Positions 16,832 to 24,944 of a stretch of DNA of 64,000 nt are shown piece after piece. The notes below the pieces were generated by a model. The model was given only the letters and a program-made list of their open reading frames with translations, did no database searches and was not told where the DNA came from. Position 1 is the first letter of the stretch, and each line of letters starts with the position of its first letter. The position numbers and the translations under genes were made by a program. This DNA comes from Alistipes sp. (GTDB lineage Bacteria; Bacteroidota; Bacteroidia; Bacteroidales; Rikenellaceae): positions 1 to 64,000 of the forward strand of contig JAHZDG010000003.1 of NCBI GenBank assembly GCA_019422485.1, written 5' to 3'.

Positions 16832-19252
16832 TCAGAGCCGAATGGAGTTCACGCCGCTGTGCAGGGACAGGGTCTGTCCGCCCCAGATGAAGTCGCCCTG
16901 CAGGCCTTCGGGCAGCACGACCTCTCCGGAGAGACGGTTCCGGTCGGCTTTCAGGGTGACGCTGATTTCTCCCAGCGGATGAGGCATCCGACCTTCGATC
17001 CGTTTCAGGTGGCCGGGATGGGGTGCAATGCGGACTTTCGAGAAGCCGGGCGCTGCCGATTCGATGCCGCAAATTGTGGCCAGAAATTCATAGTTGGGAC
17101 TCGAACTCCAGGCGTGGCAGTCGGAACGGCTCGGTTCGGGTTTTTCGGCGAAGGTCGTCAGCCCCAGGTCGAGCATCTGTTTCCAGGGACCCAACATGCG
17201 GGAATAACGGTCGCCTAATCCGGCTTTTTTGAGGGCTCGGGTCAGATAAAAACGATAGTAGAAAGTCGCCTGAGCCAGGCTGGTGTCGCTGTCCAGCCGT
17301 TCGAATACCGTCTTTTGATCGGCCGTGGGAATGGCGTCGGTGAGAATACCCATGATGTTGGCGTGCTGACTGAAGGTTGGACTGCCGATGTAGTCGTGCA
17401 GCAGACCGCGTTTGGCATCCCAACACTGCCGGTAGGTGTTTTCTTGCAGGGCCTGACGCAGCGAGTCATAGTGGTCGGCTTCGAAGCTTCGTCCGAAATG
17501 ACGCATCAGTTCGGCGGCATCGCGCAAGGCATCGGCCAGGTGCAGGGTGACGATCGACGAACCGTACTGTTCGCTTTCGGGTGGCGTGCCGGGACCCGGG
17601 GTCTGAGGCGGATTCCAGGCCGGTACCCAGTCTACGAAATTCCAGTGCGGAACCCGGCTGCGGACCATGCCGGTCGCGGGGTCGATCATCCCTTCGTACC
17701 AGTTCAGAATGGTGACGATACCGGGAATCATACTCCGCAGGAATGCCTCGTCGTCGCGATACATCCAGTAGTCGTGGAGGGTGTTGATCCAGTAGAGCGA
17801 GAACGGAGGAATGAATTGAGGGTTCATGCCCGGATAGTGGCAGGCGGTGAAGCCTTCCGAGGTACGGGAGCGGTCGAAAGCCCGGATGGCCTGCCGCATC
17901 AGCCGGTCATCGCCCGAAACATAGAGCGAGATCAGGGCCTGAATACGGGTATCCCCCACATATTGCAGCTGTTCGTAATAGGGACAGTCGAAGTAGGTTT
18001 CGACGGCACAGAGGCGGGCGGTACGCCAACCGACATCCCAGATGCGATCGAGCAGCGGGTCGTCCGATGCAAAGGAACCCACTTCCCGGAAGGGGTAGCC
18101 CGTAAACATCCCGTAAAGGTCTTCGATCACCAGCGGTTGGTCGGCCGTAGTGATCTCCAGCTGCAGGTAGCGGAACGTGCGGAACCACAGCGTGCGGTAG
18201 AGACGATGATCAGCTCCGTCGGGGTAGATCAGGTCGTAGTTTTTGCTGGTCCCGTTCTTGATGTTCCGGTTTTCGATGTCGTTGCGGTTTCCTTTTTGGT
18301 GGTGTTGGTCGAACAGGGCTTCGGCAAAACTCATCCGGATGCAGGCGCCTTTCCCTCCGCTGATGAGCAGCTCCGGATAGGCGTTGGTCAGGAAGGTCTG
18401 GTCGAGCAGGATCGAGCAAGTGGTGCGGGCCGGGATGGTCAACGGATCGTTGCCGTCGATAAAGCGGGTCAGGGTCGGGAGGCCTTCGCTCCGGCGGATC
18501 TGAGGAATGCGTTGCAGGGTCTCTTCCATGAGCGGAATCTCACGCGGAACCAATCCCCAATCGTAGCCACCGTACAGCGAGGTGCCATAGGGCGTGCCGG
18601 GACGTCCGATCACGGCGGGATCCCAGTCCGAATCGTCATAGTCGGGCTGTTCCCAACCCCATAGGTATTTTTCGCCTCGGATGGAGTCTCCGGTGCCTAT
18701 AAAACTGGTGTAAAGCGGGCCGAAAGCTTGGTCACGGCGGGCCAACCAGCCGGCGTCTCGGGTCGTGGAGACGATCGCTTCGGTCGGGCCGTTGCCTTGG
18801 ACGATCAGTCCGGTTTGGTTGGAGAGTTGGGCGCAGGGGCGATAGATCCCCAGGTTCCAAACCAATACAGCCAGGGTGTTTTTCCCGGTGCGCAGGAAGG
18901 GGGCGATATCCAGGGTTTCGTAATTCCAGGCCAACCGGTCACCGCGGGCAGGCCCCCAACAAACCGGGGTGCCGTTGACAAAGAGTCGGTAGCGGTTGTC
19001 GGCCGAGATATTGATGACAAAAGTGTTGGGCACTTTCTGTAGGTTGAAGTTTCGGCGGAAATGGTATACCCCGTAATCATAAGGGGAGGTATTCGTCGAC
19101 GATATCCAGAAAGAGTCCCACGTTTGCGTGAGTACTTTTTCGGAAGGAGCGGCAGCTTTGACGGCGGGAGCAGTCGGTTGGGCAGAGGTCGGCATCGACA
19201 GACCGACCGACAGCGCCCACAGACCGACGGCCATAAGATGAGTGATACGCAT
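16832..19252 (-). CDS. GH78 alpha-L-rhamnosidase, exported
   Basis: The 806-residue protein has a signal peptide (cleavage near TSAQ, residue ~25). A carbohydrate-binding beta-sandwich follows (NISADNRYRLFVNGTPVCWG, LDIAPFLRTGKNTLAV), then an (alpha/alpha)6 barrel. GH78 markers are DCPYYEQLQYVGDTR near residue 422, which holds the general acid Glu, and the C-terminal CHAWSSSPNYEF. It would release terminal L-rhamnose from plant or bacterial glycans in the periplasm. No SusC/SusD pair is adjacent, so it is not in a classical utilisation locus. It has its own -7 box and a strong terminator. The substrate linkage is unknown. Confidence 0.88.
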   Translation of the reverse strand: MRITHLMAVGLWALSVGLSMPTSAQPTAPAVKAAAPSEKVLTQTWDSFWISSTNTSPYDYGVYHFRRNFNLQKVPNTFVINISADNRYRLFVNGTPVCWGPARGDRLAWNYETLDIAPFLRTGKNTLAVLVWNLGIYRPCAQLSNQTGLIVQGNGPTEAIVSTTRDAGWLARRDQAFGPLYTSFIGTGDSIRGEKYLWGWEQPDYDDSDWDPAVIGRPGTPYGTSLYGGYDWGLVPREIPLMEETLQRIPQIRRSEGLPTLTRFIDGNDPLTIPARTTCSILLDQTFLTNAYPELLISGGKGACIRMSFAEALFDQHHQKGNRNDIENRNIKNGTSKNYDLIYPDGADHRLYRTLWFRTFRYLQLEITTADQPLVIEDLYGMFTGYPFREVGSFASDDPLLDRIWDVGWRTARLCAVETYFDCPYYEQLQYVGDTRIQALISLYVSGDDRLMRQAIRAFDRSRTSEGFTACHYPGMNPQFIPPFSLYWINTLHDYWMYRDDEAFLRSMIPGIVTILNWYEGMIDPATGMVRSRVPHWNFVDWVPAWNPPQTPGPGTPPESEQYGSSIVTLHLADALRDAAELMRHFGRSFEADHYDSLRQALQENTYRQCWDAKRGLLHDYIGSPTFSQHANIMGILTDAIPTADQKTVFERLDSDTSLAQATFYYRFYLTRALKKAGLGDRYSRMLGPWKQMLDLGLTTFAEKPEPSRSDCHAWSSSPNYEFLATICGIESAAPGFSKVRIAPHPGHLKRIEGRMPHPLGEISVTLKADRNRLSGEVVLPEGLQGDFIWGGQTLSLHSGVNSIRL

Positions 19253-19274
19253 GGATCAGAAAATTAGGTTCCTT

Positions 19275-19305
19275 CAAAGGTAACAAAATTTTGAAGGGGA
19301 TCCAA
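19275..19305 (-). promoter_or_regulatory. GH78 gene promoter
   Basis: On the minus strand TTG (19305-19303), a 20-nt spacer and TACCTTTG (19282-19275) fit the consensus, 23 nt before the start codon. Confidence 0.65.
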
Positions 19306-19374
19306 TAGCTTCGGAACGAGGGTAACGGAACAAACAGTGGCAGGCGAAAGTCGCCGGTTTTGGGAACGGGGCTG

Positions 19375-20799
19375 TTATGGACGCCGGAGATAAGCGGCAA
19401 AACGTCGGAATGCGTTCTCCAGGGTGAGATTGAGGGCCGGGGAGAGTTTCAGCAGATAGATCGGGAGTCCGAACAGGGCCGATAACAGCACTGTGCGGAT
19501 CGGGGCATCCAGCCACCAGCCTCCCATCTGAGGGATGACGGCGGAGATCAGGGCTCCGGCCAGGGTCAGTCCCAGAACGCAGAGATCACCCCGTCCGAAA
19601 GGTTGCAGACGGAAGAACTTCCACACGAACAGAATGCGCAGCAGGTTGTAGACGATGACCGTGATCATGGTGGCCAGGGCGGCGCCGTTCATGCCCAGAT
19701 GGGGGATCAGCAGGGCGTTGGTGCCGACGGTCATAAATACCAGCAGGATGGAGAACGAAAAGTCGTAGCGGTATCGTTTGGAGGTGATCAGAATCACGCC
19801 GGTCAGTCCGGAGTACATTTCGAAAATACGCCCCAATCCCAGGAACAGGAATACATAGCGACCAGCGGCATAGGAATCGGGCATCAGACTGAAAATGTTG
19901 TCGAGGTTGATCCAGATGGCCAGAAAAATGTAGCAGCCGATGATGAGATTCATTTGCGATACTTCGCGGTGCATCTCTTGCATGCGGGTCATGGCCCGTT
20001 CTTTCCACAGGTTGGCAACGATGGGGGTCGATACCTTGATGACCGAACGGTTGGGGATCATCATGGCGCTGACCATATACATCATGACGGCGTAAATCCC
20101 TCCCTGGACCAGACCCTGAATGCCTGCCAGCATGGTTTGGTCGATCACGTTGGTGATATAGACCGAAGCGCCGCCGAGGTACTGCCATAGCCCATAAGTG
20201 CCGGCGATGGCAACCAACGTTCGGGTGCGCGAGGTGAAGGCCGGTCGCAGACTGATTTGTCGGAGCCAGGCGGTATAGATCAGTAGAATGATCGTGGGAA
20301 CGAAGTAGATGAGGACATAGATGACGATAAACTGCTCGAAGTCGATCAGTCCGAAGGCATAGAGGGAGATTTCGAGGGTCATCAGCAGCCTCAGCAGAAC
20401 GTCGTAGACGGCGGTGGAGATGACGGTTTTGAAAAATGCTTGCAGCCAGCTGCTGAAGAAGTTGTAGAACAGGGTGGTGAGCCCCAGAGGAATCAGCAGC
20501 AGGTAGTATTCCGATAGCAGCGGAGACTCTTTGGCAAAGTAGCGCATGACCGGCTCCTTGAACCACAGAAAGAGCAGGGTGAAGAGCACGAATCCGATGC
20601 TGATACCCAGCGCCGACCAGAAAAACAGACCGTTATGACGACGGTCGGGGGTGCGGAAAAACGGGAAGAACTTGACAACCGTGGAGTTGATACCCAGCGC
20701 CGACAGTTGGGCATAGATCATCGCCAGGGAGACCAGAATGCTGGTCAAACCCACCTGTTCTTCGCTCAGAAAGTTGGGGAACAGGAGAATTTTGTTCAC
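19375..20799 (-). CDS. Polysaccharide flippase (Wzx/MATE-like) with unclear start
   Basis: The 474 residues form about 12-13 hydrophobic helices with short charged loops, typical of the lipid-linked oligosaccharide flippases that move sugar-lipids across the inner membrane. The first recognisable segment, KILLFPNFLSEEQVGLTSIL, is the conserved N-terminal loop of this Bacteroidetes group. The first usable start is GTG at 20799, inside what should be helix 1. The frame continues 25 codons upstream (ending ...SITILSYAGAAIGYV before the GTG), resembles helix 1 of relatives, and has no ATG, GTG or TTG before a TAA at 20877-20875. The true N-terminus may use a rare start codon or be damaged. No glycosyltransferase genes are adjacent. 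Confidence 0.75.
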   Translation of the reverse strand: MNKILLFPNFLSEEQVGLTSILVSLAMIYAQLSALGINSTVVKFFPFFRTPDRRHNGLFFWSALGISIGFVLFTLLFLWFKEPVMRYFAKESPLLSEYYLLLIPLGLTTLFYNFFSSWLQAFFKTVISTAVYDVLLRLLMTLEISLYAFGLIDFEQFIVIYVLIYFVPTIILLIYTAWLRQISLRPAFTSRTRTLVAIAGTYGLWQYLGGASVYITNVIDQTMLAGIQGLVQGGIYAVMMYMVSAMMIPNRSVIKVSTPIVANLWKERAMTRMQEMHREVSQMNLIIGCYIFLAIWINLDNIFSLMPDSYAAGRYVFLFLGLGRIFEMYSGLTGVILITSKRYRYDFSFSILLVFMTVGTNALLIPHLGMNGAALATMITVIVYNLLRILFVWKFFRLQPFGRGDLCVLGLTLAGALISAVIPQMGGWWLDAPIRTVLLSALFGLPIYLLKLSPALNLTLENAFRRFAAYLRRP

Positions 20800-21129
20800 A
20801 TAGCCGATGGCCGCTCCGGCATAGGAGAGGATGGTGATCGATATGCTGTTCGCCTCAAAAACGGTTTCGGGGTTTTACTGGAAATATCCCCGGGAGTTTG
20901 AAAAGGGTTGAGGAGCGGGATCGGACCTGCTTGTAAAGGGGATGCACAGGCGGCCTTGGGGTCCCGATCCATCGGAAATCGGATGAAACGACCTGGCCTC
21001 AGGAAAAGGACAGGTCGTTTCAGAAAGTTTCCGGGCTTCGATGGGAGACAGGTCTGGAAGATTCGCGTTCCCGAACCACCGGGGCAGCACCGTATCTTCA
21101 GGGTGACTTCTCCAGGGAAGCCTTGTGTG
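20800..21129. other. Spacer between argS end and flippase
   Basis: About 330 nt. Its left 75 nt are the in-frame extension of the flippase. A strong hairpin lies at 20984-21022. The remainder shows nothing I recognise. Confidence 0.4.
20984..21022 (-). terminator. Hairpin after argS
   Basis: TGAAACGACCTG (20984-20995) pairs perfectly with CAGGTCGTTTCA (21011-21022), 12 bp with a 15-nt loop. It lacks a clear U-run on the minus strand, so it may terminate weakly or protect the argS transcript end. Confidence 0.55.
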
Positions 21130-22911
21130 TTACATACGTTCGGGTACCCCGATGCCCAGCAGGGCCATCCCCGAGGCGATGATGCGGGCTACCGTGGCCG
21201 AAAGAGCCAGGCGCAGGGACTGTTTGGCCGGATCGCTTTCGCGCATGATCGGGAAGTCGTGGTAGTAACCGTTGTATCCTTTGGCCAGTTCATACACATA
21301 GTTGGCGATCAGAGCCGGCGAGAAATTGGAGGCGGCAGCTTTCACCGTAGCCGGATATTCGGTCAGCATCTGGATGAGGGCCGTTTCTTCGGGCACCAAC
21401 AGCGACCCGTCGATCTGGGTGGCCGGTACGATACCCGCTTCGGCGGCTTTGCGCAGTACCGATTTGATACGGGCGTGGGTATATTGGATGAAGGGGCCGG
21501 TGTTGCCGTTGAAGTCGATGGATTCTTTGGGGTCGAAGAGCATGGTCTTGCGCGGGTCGACCTTCAGAATGAAGTATTTGAGGGCACCCAAACCGACCAT
21601 GTGGCAGATGTCGTGGATCTCTTCCTGGCTCAGACCGTCCAGTTTGCCCAGCTCCTGCGACATCTCGCGGGCGGTTTCCACCATCGCTTCGATCAGGTCA
21701 TCGGCATCGACCACCGTACCTTCACGTGATTTCATCTTGCCTTCGGGCAGTTCCACCATCCCGTATGACAGGTGGGTGATGTGGTCGGCCCATTCGTAAC
21801 CCAGCTTGCCGAGAATGAGTTTCAGCACCTGGAAGTGGTAGTTCTGTTCGTTACCCACCACGTAGATCATGTCGTCGAGGTTTTCCTCCTTGAAGCGGGT
21901 GTAGGCCGTTCCCAGGTCCTGAGTCATATAGACCGAGGTGCCGTCACCGCGCAGCAACAGCTTCTGGTCGAGGCCGTCGGCCGTCAGGTCGATCCACACC
22001 GAACCGTCCTCCTTGCGGAAGAAGATCCCTTTATCGAGCCCTTCCTGCACGATGGATTTTCCCAGCAGGTAGGTTTGCGATTCGTAGTACACTTTGTCGA
22101 AGCTGACGCCCATTTCGCGATAGGTCTTGTCGAAACCTTCGTACACCCAGCCATTCATGGTCTGCCACAACTGGTAGATTTCGGGGTCTTTGGCTTCCCA
22201 TTTGCGCAACATTTCCTGCGCCTGTTTCATGATCGGAGCCTCTTTCTTGGCGGTATCTTCGTCCATACCCTGTGCCATCAGCTCCTTGATCTGTTCTTTA
22301 TAGGCTTTGTCGAAGGCTACGTAATATTTTCCTACCAGGTGGTCGCCCTTCATGCCCGACGAAGCCGGCGTTTCACCGTTGCCGAAGAGCTGCCAGGCCA
22401 ACATCGACTTGCAGATGTGAATCCCCCGGTCGTTCACCAGATTGACCTTCATGACCCGATTGCCGTCGGCTTCCAGAATGCGGGAAACCGAATACCCCAA
22501 CAGGTTGTTGCGGATGTGTCCCAGGTGGAGGGGTTTGTTGGTGTTGGGCGAGGAGTATTCCACCATGATGTGGCGTCCGGTAGAGGTTCCTTGACCGAAG
22601 GTCGGGTTGGCGAGGATGTCCGATAACTGCTGGCCCCAGAAGGCCCCGCTCAGCGAAAGGTTCAGAAAGCCTTTGATGACGTTGAAGCCGGAGATTTCGG
22701 GCGTAGAGGCCACCAGTGCCTGGCCGATTTCTTCCGCGGTCTGTTCCGGTTTCTTGCGGCTGGCGCGAAGCAGCGGAAAGACCACCAGCGTCATGTCGCC
22801 TTCGAATTCTTTGCGGGTTTTTTGCAGTTGAATGGCCTCGGGAGCCACTTCGCCATATAGAGAGGTGACGGTTGCCGTCACCTTGTCGAGCAGGAATTTT
22901 TCGATGTCCAT
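21130..22911 (-). CDS. argS: Arginyl-tRNA synthetase
   Basis: The 593-residue class I synthetase charges tRNA-Arg. An N-terminal Add-1 domain (residues 1-110) precedes the HIGH motif in SSPNTNKPLHLGHIRNNLLG. The catalytic core shows VNDRGIHICKSMLAW and YMTQDLGTAYTRF. The KMSK-like loop reads KMKSREGTVVDADDLI. The C-terminal anticodon-binding DALR domain ends in IASGMALLGIGVPERM, typical for ArgRS. I chose the ATG at 22911 (MDIEKFLLDKV); an upstream frame extension to 23067 overlaps dusB and is not family-like. It is divergent from dusB, with -7 boxes back to back. Confidence 0.96.
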   Translation of the reverse strand: MDIEKFLLDKVTATVTSLYGEVAPEAIQLQKTRKEFEGDMTLVVFPLLRASRKKPEQTAEEIGQALVASTPEISGFNVIKGFLNLSLSGAFWGQQLSDILANPTFGQGTSTGRHIMVEYSSPNTNKPLHLGHIRNNLLGYSVSRILEADGNRVMKVNLVNDRGIHICKSMLAWQLFGNGETPASSGMKGDHLVGKYYVAFDKAYKEQIKELMAQGMDEDTAKKEAPIMKQAQEMLRKWEAKDPEIYQLWQTMNGWVYEGFDKTYREMGVSFDKVYYESQTYLLGKSIVQEGLDKGIFFRKEDGSVWIDLTADGLDQKLLLRGDGTSVYMTQDLGTAYTRFKEENLDDMIYVVGNEQNYHFQVLKLILGKLGYEWADHITHLSYGMVELPEGKMKSREGTVVDADDLIEAMVETAREMSQELGKLDGLSQEEIHDICHMVGLGALKYFILKVDPRKTMLFDPKESIDFNGNTGPFIQYTHARIKSVLRKAAEAGIVPATQIDGSLLVPEETALIQMLTEYPATVKAAASNFSPALIANYVYELAKGYNGYYHDFPIMRESDPAKQSLRLALSATVARIIASGMALLGIGVPERM

Positions 22912-22922
22912 GGGTATAATGC

Positions 22923-22955
22923 TTGCAATTTTGTCGGTAAAGATAGCTATTTTTG
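22923..22955. promoter_or_regulatory. Divergent argS / dusB promoters, back to back
   Basis: Plus strand (dusB): TTG 22923-22925, a 22-nt spacer, TATTTTTG 22948-22955, 20 nt before its GTG start. Minus strand (argS): TATCTTTA at 22945-22938, one base off TAnnTTTG, 26 nt before the ATG. The two -7 boxes are separated by just two bases (GC), so the two polymerases should exclude each other. Confidence 0.55.
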
Positions 22956-22975
22956 TGCGGAAAATCCCAATAAAC

Positions 22976-23998
22976 GTGAAAATTGCCGACATAGAACTGG
23001 GTGATAAGCCGTTGTTTCTGGCTCCGATGGAGGATGTGACCGATCCTTCGTTCCGTTTCATGTGCAAACGTTACGGAGCTGATATGGTCTATACGGAGTT
23101 TATCTCCAGCGACGGACTGATCCGCGACGCCGCAAAAAGCCTGGCGAAACTAAAAATATATGATTATGAACGTCCGGTGGGCATTCAGCTCTACGGACAC
23201 GAGATCGAACCGATGGTCGAAGCGGCTCGGGTGGCCGAGGCGGCCGGACCCGATCTGATCGATATCAATTTCGGGTGCCCGGTGCGGAAGATTGCCACGC
23301 GCGGGGCCGGAAGCGGCATGATGCGCGATGTACCCAAAATGGTGGAGATGACCCGTCGGATTGTGGAGGCGGTGTCGCTGCCGGTGACGGTCAAGACGCG
23401 CTTGGGCTGGGACGAGGATTCCAAAAACATTGTCGAGATCGCCGAACGTTTGCAGGATGTGGGTATTGCGGCCCTGACCATTCACGGACGCACCCGGGCG
23501 CAGTTGTATCGGGGCGAGGCCGACTGGACCCTGATCGGCGAGGTGAAACGCAATCCGCGGATGCACATTCCGATCATCGGGAACGGGGATATCACTTCCG
23601 CTCAGGGGGCTGCGCAGGCGTTCGAACGTTACGGCGTCGATGGAGTGATGATCGGACGGGCTACTTATGGTCGTCCGTGGATTTTCCGGGAGATCCGCCA
23701 CTATCTGGATACCGGTGAATTGCTCCCGCAACCTACCGTGCGCGAACGGGTGGAGCTGGCTAAGTTGCATCTGGCCAAATCTTTGGAATTCAAGGGCGAG
23801 AAGGTGGGTGTGCTTGAAATGCGCCGTCATCTCTCCTGTTATTTTAAAGGACTGCCCGATTTCAAGGCGACGCGGCTGAAACTGGTGACGGCCAACGATC
23901 CGGCAGAGATTGTCGACACTTTGGAATATGTGGCGCAGCGATGGGGGGATTTCGATACGACGGAGATCATTCCCGCACCTCTGTCTCATGAGGTATAA
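22976..23998 (+). CDS. dusB: tRNA-dihydrouridine synthase B
   Basis: The 340-residue FMN enzyme reduces uridines in the tRNA D-loop. Visible motifs are FLAPMEDVTDPSFRFMCK at the barrel entrance, DINFGCPVRKI with the catalytic Cys, TVKTRLGWDED, TIHGRTRAQLYRG, and IGNGDITSAQGA with GVMIGRATYGRPW for FMN phosphate. I chose the GTG at 22976, giving VKIADIELGDKPLF; upstream ATG codons in frame lie inside argS and across its promoter. The frame is close to normal length for DusB (about 320-350). No Fis gene, its partner in E. coli, is present. ftsL follows after 379 nt with its own promoter. Confidence 0.92.
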   Translation: MKIADIELGDKPLFLAPMEDVTDPSFRFMCKRYGADMVYTEFISSDGLIRDAAKSLAKLKIYDYERPVGIQLYGHEIEPMVEAARVAEAAGPDLIDINFGCPVRKIATRGAGSGMMRDVPKMVEMTRRIVEAVSLPVTVKTRLGWDEDSKNIVEIAERLQDVGIAALTIHGRTRAQLYRGEADWTLIGEVKRNPRMHIPIIGNGDITSAQGAAQAFERYGVDGVMIGRATYGRPWIFREIRHYLDTGELLPQPTVRERVELAKLHLAKSLEFKGEKVGVLEMRRHLSCYFKGLPDFKATRLKLVTANDPAEIVDTLEYVAQRWGDFDTTEIIPAPLSHEV

Positions 23999-24377
23999 TT
24001 TGTAGGACGGTTCGGTGCTGCCAGTCTTTCCAAAAGAGGGGTTTGGGTCGGAACGCCAGACTGTTCTTGTGGAAAGGTTCTATGGGTGAAGCTATTGGAG
24101 GATCAGCGGAAAGGAGAGCCCAGAGAAGGAAGGTGTCTGGTCGCCGATTGGAAAAGGATCGTTTGGAAAAAGTGGACTTGTGCAGTTCAGCAGATGTGTG
24201 CGGTTCCGGTTCGTGGATGTTTCTCTATTTTGAAAAGTCTGTTTAAAAAACCTGAGGGAAAATGACGAAACGACGCAGATGATTCGTTGTTTTTCCTGAA
24301 GAAATAATCGTACATTTGCTCTCGGAGGAGGTGTCGCTCCGACAAACGGCCCCGCATAGAAAAATCGCTTTGTAGAA
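23999..24377. other. Spacer between dusB and ftsL
   Basis: About 380 nt that hold the ftsL promoter at the right end. In most Bacteroidales mraZ and rsmH lie before ftsL; neither is here. I see no reading frame with coding character. Confidence 0.5.
24287..24318 (+). promoter_or_regulatory. Promoter of ftsL-ftsI
   Basis: TTG at 24287-24289, a 21-nt spacer and TACATTTG at 24311-24318 match the consensus, 59 nt before the ftsL start. This appears to be the head of the division cluster. Confidence 0.65.
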
Positions 24378-24941
24378 ATGATTGACCCTCAGGATGAAAA
24401 AGAGATCATGACCGATTCTTCCGATTCGGACAATGTGCGTTCGCGTCGGTTGGCCGCTCCGAAGGTCGATCCGCGGGAAGCCTTGCCTCGGGAGGATGAA
24501 GAACGTTCCGCTGCGTCCGGCACGGAAAAACGCCGGGCACGTCAAGCGCAGACCTCCGCGGAAACGGACTCGGATACTGCGTCGGAGGAGAAAGCTGCGG
24601 CGAATCCGAAAGCGCGTCGTCCGTTCCGCTTGGAAGAGTATATCGGGCAGGTGCTCTCGGGGAATATCCTGACCCGGGCCGAAGTGCGTCGCCGTTATCC
24701 GTATATCTTTTTCATGGCGTTGCTCATGCTGCTGTATATCGCCAATGGTTATCACATCCAGAAACTCCATCGTCGTCACGATAAATTGACCGCTCAGCTG
24801 AAGGAACTGCGCTCCCGGGCGCTGACGCTGTCGTCCATCCGGATGACCGCCACGCGTCAGAGCGAGATTGTTAAAGAACTTCAAGAACGGGGCATCCCCC
24901 TGCATGAGTCGCTGGTTCCCCCTCAAGTAATCGACAAGTAA
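24378..24941 (+). CDS. ftsL: FtsL-like division protein with long N-terminal tail
   Basis: The 187-residue protein has one membrane helix at about 114-130 (YIFFMALLMLLYIANGY) followed by a short coiled-coil segment (KLHRRHDKLTAQLKELRSRA), the layout of FtsL, which holds FtsB/FtsQ and activates FtsWI at the septum. It lies 3 nt before ftsI, the standard place for ftsL. The cytoplasmic tail of about 110 residues is highly charged and disordered-looking (DSDSASEE-type and RRLA-type runs), much longer than in the ~110-120-residue FtsL I expect in Bacteroides. An internal ATG at 24408 would shorten it by ten residues. Position and topology carry the call; sequence identity in this family is low. 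Confidence 0.78.
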   Translation: MIDPQDEKEIMTDSSDSDNVRSRRLAAPKVDPREALPREDEERSAASGTEKRRARQAQTSAETDSDTASEEKAAANPKARRPFRLEEYIGQVLSGNILTRAEVRRRYPYIFFMALLMLLYIANGYHIQKLHRRHDKLTAQLKELRSRALTLSSIRMTATRQSEIVKELQERGIPLHESLVPPQVIDK

Positions 24942-24944
24942 CCC

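Noticed and set aside
17315..18664. 449-codon plus-strand frame opposite the rhamnosidase gene
   Set aside because: The minus-strand GH78 protein is unmistakable; the plus frame shows no domain or signal.
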